From the NCBI GenBank assembly GCA_025149125.1, contig CP102272.1, positions 4,960,001 through 5,024,000 of the forward strand: a stretch of 64,000 nucleotides of DNA, given 5' to 3'. This document shows, piece after piece, positions 58,898-64,000 of the stretch. This stretch comes from [Clostridium] asparagiforme DSM 15981. Its GTDB lineage: Bacteria; Bacillota; Clostridia; Lachnospirales; Lachnospiraceae. Under the pieces are notes generated by a model. That model was not told the DNA's origin. It saw only the letters and a program-made list of their open reading frames with translations, and ran no database searches. The first letter of the stretch is position 1. Each line of letters opens with the position of its first letter. The translations under genes were made by a program, and so were the position numbers.

Positions 58898-60694
58898 TTA
58901 TGATCCTCCTATTCCCTTGTCAATAGATGCTCCGGTCAGCTTGTTGATCACCAGGTTGAAAAACAGCACCACCACAATGATCAGAAGGTTGATCGCGTTG
59001 GCGTATTGGTTCCAGCCCTTTTCATTGTACTGGAACAGCTGCGTAGTCAGCACGCGGTTGGCCGGGGTGACAAGCAGAATGAACAGGGACAGCTCTCTCA
59101 TACAGGAGATAAAGGGCAGCAGATAGCCGCTCAAAAAGCTGGTCTTCTGGATGGGGAAAATGATCTTGACCATGCGCTTCCACCAGCTCACGCCCTGAAT
59201 CACGGCCGCCTCCTCGATCTCGTTGCTCAACTGCAGCATGGCGTTGACGCCCGCTCTGGAGGCGAAGGGCAGGTATTTGACCGAACCAATCAGCACCAGC
59301 AGGGTGAATGTGCCGTACAGCGGCGGAATGAAGCCGTTTTTCTGGGTAAACATGGACAGGTAAATGGCACCGAAAGCCATAGCGGGCATCAGGTAGGGGA
59401 AGAACGCCAGGCTGTTGACCACGCCCGACAGGCGGCTTCCTCTGCGCTTGACCACCGCGTAACCGCAGAGCACGCCGGCGGTGCCTGCTACAAAGGCGCA
59501 GCACACGGACAACTTGATGCTGTTCCACAGGCCCAGATAAATGTACTTGTTGCGCAGGATTCCCGGCTCGCCGTTGGCGATATCCGTGCTTCCCTTCCCC
59601 AGCCAGAAGATAGAGGTAAAGTTGGACGGATTATAATTGCCGGTCACCATGGTAAAGGACTCCACCGCGAAGGAGACGAGCGGCAGAATCGCGATCAGCA
59701 GCAACATAAACAGCACACCTACGGAAATGGGCGTCCTGGCGCCGCGCAGCTTGACCAAGGAGACCTGGGAGCTCTTTCCGGTGACGGTTGTGAAGGATTT
59801 TCGTTTGCCCACAAACCACTGGTTGAAGGCCAGGACGAACAGCCCCACCGCCAGCATAACCACGGCCAGAACATAGCCGTACCCCTGGTTCACGCCGTTT
59901 AACGTCCGGTAAAGCTGGGTCGTCAGCACGTAGTAGCGCACCGGGGTGCCCAGAAATGCGGGTACCGCAAAGGCGCTCATGGAGCTGGCGAAGGTCAGCA
60001 GGAACGCGGAGAATATGGCGGGCATCACGATGGGCAGCGTCACCTTGCGGATGATTTTCATGCGGCTGGCCTTGAGCAGCATAGCCGCCTCCTCCAGGTT
60101 CGCATCCATATTCTGTAAAATTCCGCCGATCAGGATGTAGGCGAAGGGCGCGTAGTGCAGGCCGGTCACCACAATGATGGGGAACTGCCCGTAGGCGAAC
60201 CAGTTGGCCGTCTCGATCCCCGTGAGGGCGGTGAACAGGCCGGGCTTGCCGCCGATGTACGCGTTGCGGAAAAAGTTCAGCCAGGCCATGGCCAGCGTCC
60301 ATGACGGCATTATGTACGGAAATACAAAAATCGTGCTGATAATGGATTTAAACCTGATATCGGAGCGGGCCACCAGCCAGGCTACCGTGCCGCCCAGTCC
60401 GATGGCGATCACACAGCTGCCGATGGAAACCTTGACCGTGTTCCAGAACGGGCTGTAGAACAGATTTTTGCTGTTCTTTCCGTCAAAGAATACCTTGTAC
60501 CAGTGGAACAGTGTGAAATCCCCGGCCTTGGCTCCCTTGATGCTCATCAGCTCGGACGGATGGGCGATCAGCGTATCGCGGATCAGAGACACCAGCGGCA
60601 GCAGGGTCAGAAAGGACATCAGAATAAACAGCACGATAAGGATGATGTTCTGCGGCTCTTTGATAAACGACTTAAACCGGTTCTGCCATGACAT
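58898..60694 (-). CDS. ABC transporter permease, fused two-domain (FbpB/AfuB type)
   Basis: 598 residues with about twelve membrane helices in two permease domains. Each has an EAA loop: EEAAMLLKASRMKIIRKVTL in the first half and EEAAVIQGVSWWKRMVKIIF in the second. A single fused chain is typical of the ferric/phosphonate/hexose-phosphate group. It is translated almost immediately after a 69-bp gap from the binding protein, which carries a stable hairpin. Confidence 0.92.
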   Translation of the reverse strand: MSWQNRFKSFIKEPQNIILIVLFILMSFLTLLPLVSLIRDTLIAHPSELMSIKGAKAGDFTLFHWYKVFFDGKNSKNLFYSPFWNTVKVSIGSCVIAIGLGGTVAWLVARSDIRFKSIISTIFVFPYIMPSWTLAMAWLNFFRNAYIGGKPGLFTALTGIETANWFAYGQFPIIVVTGLHYAPFAYILIGGILQNMDANLEEAAMLLKASRMKIIRKVTLPIVMPAIFSAFLLTFASSMSAFAVPAFLGTPVRYYVLTTQLYRTLNGVNQGYGYVLAVVMLAVGLFVLAFNQWFVGKRKSFTTVTGKSSQVSLVKLRGARTPISVGVLFMLLLIAILPLVSFAVESFTMVTGNYNPSNFTSIFWLGKGSTDIANGEPGILRNKYIYLGLWNSIKLSVCCAFVAGTAGVLCGYAVVKRRGSRLSGVVNSLAFFPYLMPAMAFGAIYLSMFTQKNGFIPPLYGTFTLLVLIGSVKYLPFASRAGVNAMLQLSNEIEEAAVIQGVSWWKRMVKIIFPIQKTSFLSGYLLPFISCMRELSLFILLVTPANRVLTTQLFQYNEKGWNQYANAINLLIIVVVLFFNLVINKLTGASIDKGIGGS

Positions 60695-60715
60695 AATCGA
60701 TCCCCCTTATCTGAG

Positions 60716-60743
60716 TGCCGGCCGTCTTTTCAGGCGGCCGGCA
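60716..60743 (-). promoter_or_regulatory. Intercistronic stem-loop between binding protein and permease
   Basis: A perfect 9-bp stem, TGCCGGCCG / CGGCCGGCA, with a 10-base loop and no T tail. Such stems protect the upstream message and help to make more binding protein than permease. Confidence 0.6.
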
Positions 60744-60763
60744 TGAATTGTTGACTGTTTCAA

Positions 60764-61975
60764 TTAGTTGATCAGGTTGTTGACGAACTCCTCAACCTGA
60801 GCGCGGTTCTCATACACGTACTGCGGATCCTCGCGGACCAGTCTGGGCGCCCAGTAGGTCATATCCTTGTCGGCCGGGTTGCAGGGAACCTGCAGGTTGC
60901 CGGAGTAGGAACCCACGTCGGAGGACCAGGGCTCAAAGCCTTCGGCGGTCATCAGGTACTCGATAAACAACTTCGCCGCGTTCACGTTCTGTGCGTTGGA
61001 GGTGAGCTGCGCGTAAATCGGATAGTAGAAGCCGCTGAAGGGGGCCATATCCGGGGCGGGCGCCAGGGCCAGGTCTTTGGTCTCAACGTAGCGGGTTTTG
61101 GAGAGCACAAACAGTCCGATCAGCTGGTCCTTCTGTCCCTTGGTTCCCACGTTCTCCGCGATGGTGGAATCACTGGTGCCTAAAACCGTATTGTTAAAGA
61201 ATGCCTGCATCCACTCGTAACCTGCGTTCTCGGTGGTCAGCTCAATGTCTTTTCCATAATATTCCTTGTAAGCGTCCGCAATCTTGCCGGACCACTCGTC
61301 GCTGGTCAGCATGGTCAGGAAGTTGGAGTTCACGCCCTCCTGGTTGGGGTTCTTAAACTGCACGCGGTCCTTCCACTCCGGCTCGGTGAGCTGCCAGATA
61401 TTGGTGACAGGAGCGTCCGTGGAATTCTCACTGTTGAAAATGAACACCTTATCCACAAACTGGAATACCAGCGGATTCTGGTTCTCCTCAGGGATCTGGT
61501 CCTTCAGGGTCTCGGGAACGTAGTTCACCAGGTATCCGGGAGTGATTAACTCGCCGTAGACTCTGGCGCCGTCCTGGCAGAGCACCATGTCGGCTCCGTT
61601 GACGCCGCCGCCAACCTCCAGGGAAATCTTCTCAACCAGCTCGCCGTCCTTTAAGTTGGCGGTCTCGACCTTGATTCCGTAAAGTTTTTCAAAATTCTCA
61701 GCCGCGGTGGATATGCGGGACGTGGTGGAGTAAACAACCAGCTTGCCTTCCTTCTTGGCCGCTTCCACTAACTCGTCGTGGGACATCTCCCCGCCCTGAG
61801 CCTCTGCGCTGGTCTCCTCAGCCTTCGACTCCTCCGCTTTTGACTCCGGAGCCGCCGTGGTCTCGGCCGCCTTGGGCGCCTCTGTGGATGCCGCCTGGCC
61901 TCCGCCCGAACAAGCGCCAAGAATCATGCTGGATCCCAGAACCAATGCTACCAACGCTCTTGAATGTTTTCTCAT
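60764..61975 (-). CDS. ABC transporter substrate-binding lipoprotein (FbpA/AfuA-like family)
   Basis: 403 residues. The signal sequence ends in a lipobox (SMILGAC, C22). A Thr/Ala/Glu/Ser-rich tether follows to about residue 65, then a two-lobed binding domain (KLVVYSTTSRISTAAENFEK, NGADMVLCQDGA, EPEWKDRVQFKNPNQEG, and a YLMTAEGFEPWSSD block). The fold is that of iron(III)/polyamine/sugar-phosphate binding proteins. The pair of adjacent tyrosines that bind iron in FbpA is not obvious, and the linked PhoR/PhoP-type system suggests a phosphorus compound, but the substrate is open. First gene of the operon; AAGGAGAGG precedes the ATG. Confidence 0.88.
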   Translation of the reverse strand: MRKHSRALVALVLGSSMILGACSGGGQAASTEAPKAAETTAAPESKAEESKAEETSAEAQGGEMSHDELVEAAKKEGKLVVYSTTSRISTAAENFEKLYGIKVETANLKDGELVEKISLEVGGGVNGADMVLCQDGARVYGELITPGYLVNYVPETLKDQIPEENQNPLVFQFVDKVFIFNSENSTDAPVTNIWQLTEPEWKDRVQFKNPNQEGVNSNFLTMLTSDEWSGKIADAYKEYYGKDIELTTENAGYEWMQAFFNNTVLGTSDSTIAENVGTKGQKDQLIGLFVLSKTRYVETKDLALAPAPDMAPFSGFYYPIYAQLTSNAQNVNAAKLFIEYLMTAEGFEPWSSDVGSYSGNLQVPCNPADKDMTYWAPRLVREDPQYVYENRAQVEEFVNNLIN

Positions 61976-61997
61976 ACTTTCCTCTCCTTTTCTTTAC

Positions 61998-62041
61998 CTT
62001 AATGTAATCTTAAGCTTACCTTAATGTTTCCTTCATATTAA
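61998..62041 (-). promoter_or_regulatory. Four 11-bp direct repeats, candidate response-regulator site
   Basis: CTTAATG-like heptamers begin at 61998 (CTTAATG), 62009 (CTTAAGC), 62020 (CTTAATG) and 62031 (CTTCATA), exactly 11 bp apart. This is the repeat period bound by PhoB/OmpR-family dimers. The array spans the -10 box and the early transcribed region, so binding would more likely repress than activate. Confidence 0.6.
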
Positions 62042-62063
62042 CATTGCACAACCAGAATGTCAA
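62035..62063 (-). promoter_or_regulatory. Consensus sigma-A promoter of the transporter operon
   Basis: TTGACA (62058-62063), a 17-bp spacer and TAATAT (62035-62040) on the minus strand; transcription would begin near 62028, about 50 bp before the binding-protein start codon. Confidence 0.75.
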
Positions 62064-62414
62064 TAGCGGAATTTAAATTATTCATATTTTATATGAAGCG
62101 AAGGGGAATGTTAGAATCAGAAGGAGTATTTGCGTTAATTTTCGAGAAAACATTGGGGATATGTGTTATATTTTAGACAATTCAGAGTGGAGAGAAGGGC
62201 TGGGTGGGTGGGATGCCTGCGGGCTGTACGGCGGAGCGTCCAGGCATAGCTGGCTGTCCATTTTGCGGTGGAATGTGACAGGGCGCTTGCGAGCTATTGA
62301 GGAGCTGTTATGGACGGCTGAACGATTTGTACCTGACGAATTACTGAAGGCAATGCACATGGGCGGGAGCAAAATACATTTCAATGGCCGCGGCGTTGGT
62401 ATGGATTGTTTTAC
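62064..62414. other. Gene-poor stretch between divergent promoters
   Basis: About 350 bp, less GC-rich than its surroundings. A plus-strand frame of 85 codons (62161-62418) is open but has no ribosome site, overlaps the MarR promoter and resembles no family, so I do not call it. I see no other signal. Confidence 0.4.
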
Positions 62415-62455
62415 TTGACTTAGTCATGCATTTGCAATATACTTGACTAAGTCAA
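62415..62455 (+). promoter_or_regulatory. Promoter and two operator sites of the MarR gene at 62476
   Basis: TTGACT (62415-62420), a 17-bp spacer and TATACT (62438-62443). TTGACTTAGTCA covers the -35 box (62415-62426) and the palindrome TTGACT-A-AGTCAA (62443-62455) covers the start of transcription. Two copies of one site flanking the -10 is typical of MarR autorepression. Confidence 0.75.
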
Positions 62456-62475
62456 ATATTTATGGAGGTATTCTG

Positions 62476-62925
62476 ATGATTCGTTCATTCGCTTATTTTA
62501 TCACGCTGCTGCGCAAGGATTTTACGGAATACTGCGGGCGGAAGCTGGAGGAAATCGGACTGTCCCAGGGGCTGCTGTTTTTCATCCTCTACATCGGCAA
62601 ACACCCCGGCTGCTCTCCCAGGGAACTGGCTGTGTCGCTGAAAATGGATTCCGGCCACGTGGCACGCTCTCTGACCCGACTGGAACAGGCCGGGTTCATT
62701 TTCCAGAAGCTGAATCCCCGGGACCGCAGGGCCCACATTCTGGAGCTGACCGCAAAAGGGCGTGAGGCTTTCGATCTCAGCCACGCGCTGTTTTTCCAGT
62801 GGGACCGGGAGATTTTAAGCGGGCTGGAACCGGAGGATCGGCAGATCCTGTTTTCACTTTTGGAACGGCTGACGGAGGACCGCCGCGGAACTTGTGAGGA
62901 AGGAGAACCTGAGCATGGCTTATGA
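62476..62925 (+). CDS. MarR-family regulator
   Basis: 149 residues from the ATG at 62476 with GGAGG 7 bases upstream. The winged helix-turn-helix is SPRELAVSLKMDSGHVARSL followed by the wing KLNPRDRRAHILELTAKG. It overlaps the flavin oxidoreductase gene by 11 bp, so both are expressed from the promoter at 62415 and controlled by the two TTGACTnAGTCAA sites. The inducer is probably a substrate of the oxidoreductase, such as an electrophilic or aromatic compound. Confidence 0.9.
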   Translation: MIRSFAYFITLLRKDFTEYCGRKLEEIGLSQGLLFFILYIGKHPGCSPRELAVSLKMDSGHVARSLTRLEQAGFIFQKLNPRDRRAHILELTAKGREAFDLSHALFFQWDREILSGLEPEDRQILFSLLERLTEDRRGTCEEGEPEHGL

Positions 62926-64000
62926 AACGATTGCAAGCCTGGTGAATCTGGGTGGACTTGTGTTGAAAAACAGGATTATCTTCGCGCCCACCTCATTTGG
63001 CCTGCCTGAAGAACGTCTTTTGGAGAAATTGCGGCGCATCGCAGCGGGCGGCTGCGCTATGATTATCGTCGGGGATGTGCCCGCCGGGCGTTCGCCCTTC
63101 GGCTCGCTCTACAGCGCCAGAGGGTTTGCCTGGTACCGCCGTCTGTGCGAGGCAGTCCACCGGGAGGGCTGTTTGATTTGCGCCCAGCTGCACCAGTCGG
63201 ACAGCGATTTGGCGGGAATGGTTCGGTACCTGCCGGGCATTTTGACGAAGCGGTACTCCATGGACCAGCTCCGGGAACTTTTGAACCAGCGGGTCGGTCC
63301 CTATATCTCGTCTCTGCCCGCCGAGAAGGTGGCTGGGATCACCGCTTCCTTCGGTTCTGCGGCCGTGTTGGCGGGAAAAGCGGGCTTTGACATGGTACAG
63401 GTCCACGGCGATCGGATGTGCGGCAGCTTTGCCTCTCCCCTGTTCAACCGCCGTCAGGACCGGTACGGCGCAAGCGTGGCCAACCGGGCGCGTTTTGCAG
63501 TGGAAGCCGTGACTTCAATCCGCCGCAGCCTGCCGGACATGCCCATTGATTTCAAGCTGGCGGTGCGCCAGGAGGAGCCCCATTATGGCAACGCGGGCGT
63601 GCTTGTGGAGGAACTGCCGGTCCTGATTCCGCTGCTGGAGCAGGCCGGGGCGACCAGCTTTCATGTGGCCCTTGCCGATCACTCCCGGCTGTCCGACACG
63701 ATCCCGCCGGCGAATCATCCCTATTTTTCCGGCCAGGGGTGTTTCCTGCGCTATGCGGATAAAGTTCGGAGCCTCACCCACCTGCCGGTGTGCGGGGTGG
63801 GCGGATTGACGGATCCGGACTTTGTGGAGAAACAGTTGAAAAGCGGGCGCATCGACTGCGCGGCCATGAGCCGCCAGCTCCTGGCCGACCCGGACTGGCC
63901 CAGGAAGGTGACGGAAGGAAATACCGGCGCTGTGCGGCAATGCGTTCGCTGCAACCGCGACTGCCTGGGAGGGATCCAGCGGCACGAGGGCGTGCACTGT
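62915..64000 (+). CDS. NADH:flavin oxidoreductase with 4Fe-4S motif (OYE/2,4-dienoyl-CoA reductase group), 3' end cut off
   Basis: 362 codons are in the window, with no stop before the edge. The ATG at 62915 is preceded by GGAGAACCTGAGC. An Old Yellow Enzyme barrel is visible: NLGGLVLKNRIIFAPTSFGL at the start, CAQLHQSDS, AGFDMVQVHGDR, RRQDRYGASVANRARF and the phosphate-binding VCGVGGLTDPDF. The last residues form the cluster motif CVRCNRDC (C343, C346, C350) with C362 at the window end. That cluster marks the larger FMN/FAD/4Fe-4S enzymes (dienoyl-CoA reductase, BaiCD, trimethylamine dehydrogenase). Part of the family's usual substrate loop appears short. Co-expressed with the MarR gene; substrate unknown. 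Confidence 0.88.
   Translation, partial: MAYETIASLVNLGGLVLKNRIIFAPTSFGLPEERLLEKLRRIAAGGCAMIIVGDVPAGRSPFGSLYSARGFAWYRRLCEAVHREGCLICAQLHQSDSDLAGMVRYLPGILTKRYSMDQLRELLNQRVGPYISSLPAEKVAGITASFGSAAVLAGKAGFDMVQVHGDRMCGSFASPLFNRRQDRYGASVANRARFAVEAVTSIRRSLPDMPIDFKLAVRQEEPHYGNAGVLVEELPVLIPLLEQAGATSFHVALADHSRLSDTIPPANHPYFSGQGCFLRYADKVRSLTHLPVCGVGGLTDPDFVEKQLKSGRIDCAAMSRQLLADPDWPRKVTEGNTGAVRQCVRCNRDCLGGIQRHEGVHC

Noticed and set aside
62161..62418. Plus-strand frame of 85 codons before the MarR gene
   Set aside because: No ribosome site, overlaps the MarR promoter, no recognisable family.

Overview
The window looks like a stretch of chromosome from a GC-rich member of the Lachnospiraceae (Clostridia, probably a gut commensal of the Enterocloster/Hungatella type). 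The evidence is Gram-positive gene content and order: an era-recO-glycyl-tRNA synthetase block; an ireB-ruvX-DUF1292-RNase J-mltG-like-trmR-trhP block close to the Bacillus yrr cluster; a thiI/cysteine desulfurase pair; an HPr-like protein without its histidine; strong AGGAGG ribosome sites; and no outer-membrane genes. The genus is an inference. No rRNA, tRNA, CRISPR array or prophage was seen.

Layout. 1-5000: start of a YfcC-type transporter diverging from an XRE regulator, with palindromic operators between them; then a DeoR regulator, a 57-residue membrane protein and an unusual NCS1 permease-acyltransferase-zinc ribbon fusion, followed by a small locus built like a type I toxin-antitoxin. 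5.1-9.3 kb: VanR/VanS-like two-component system, a 51-bp tandem repeat, PAP2-like protein and phosphatidylserine decarboxylase. 9.4-16.5 kb: GlyRS, a lipoprotein, RecO, Era and an M16C metalloprotease. 16.6-25.4 kb: a DUF218 protein, the tRNA ho5U/mo5U pair, an MltG-like protein without a catalytic domain, RNase J, DUF1292, RuvX, IreB and MtaB. 25.5-31.1 kb: Crh-like HPr, ThiI, cysteine desulfurase, RsmE, PrmA and a TSUP carrier. 31.4-39 kb: mannosylglycerate-type PTS and GH38 enzyme with an RpiR regulator; a group II intron sits between regulator and PTS gene just after the regulator's terminator.

39.6-47.8 kb: a nucleotidyltransferase broken in a poly-G tract, a cell-wall-binding protein behind 93-bp tandem repeats, a heterodimeric ABC exporter with a MarR gene, a YedK-type SRAP protein and a PdaA-type deacetylase. 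47.8-54.5 kb: two MATE exporters around an SseB-like protein, a dehydrogenase pair, a lone degenerate receiver and a GNAT. 54.6-54.9 kb: a 259-bp giant inverted repeat that folds into a branched hairpin. 54.9-62 kb: six co-directional, tightly packed genes (binding protein, fused permease, ATPase, response regulator, sensor kinase, RapZ) behind a consensus promoter whose start region carries four 11-bp repeats. 62.4-64 kb: an autoregulated MarR gene and a flavin/4Fe-4S oxidoreductase cut off by the window end.

The most unusual items are the giant hairpin (54642-54900), the toxin-antitoxin-like locus (4850-5092), the permease-acyltransferase fusion (965-3643), the transporter/two-component/RapZ operon, and the two tandem-repeat arrays near promoters.
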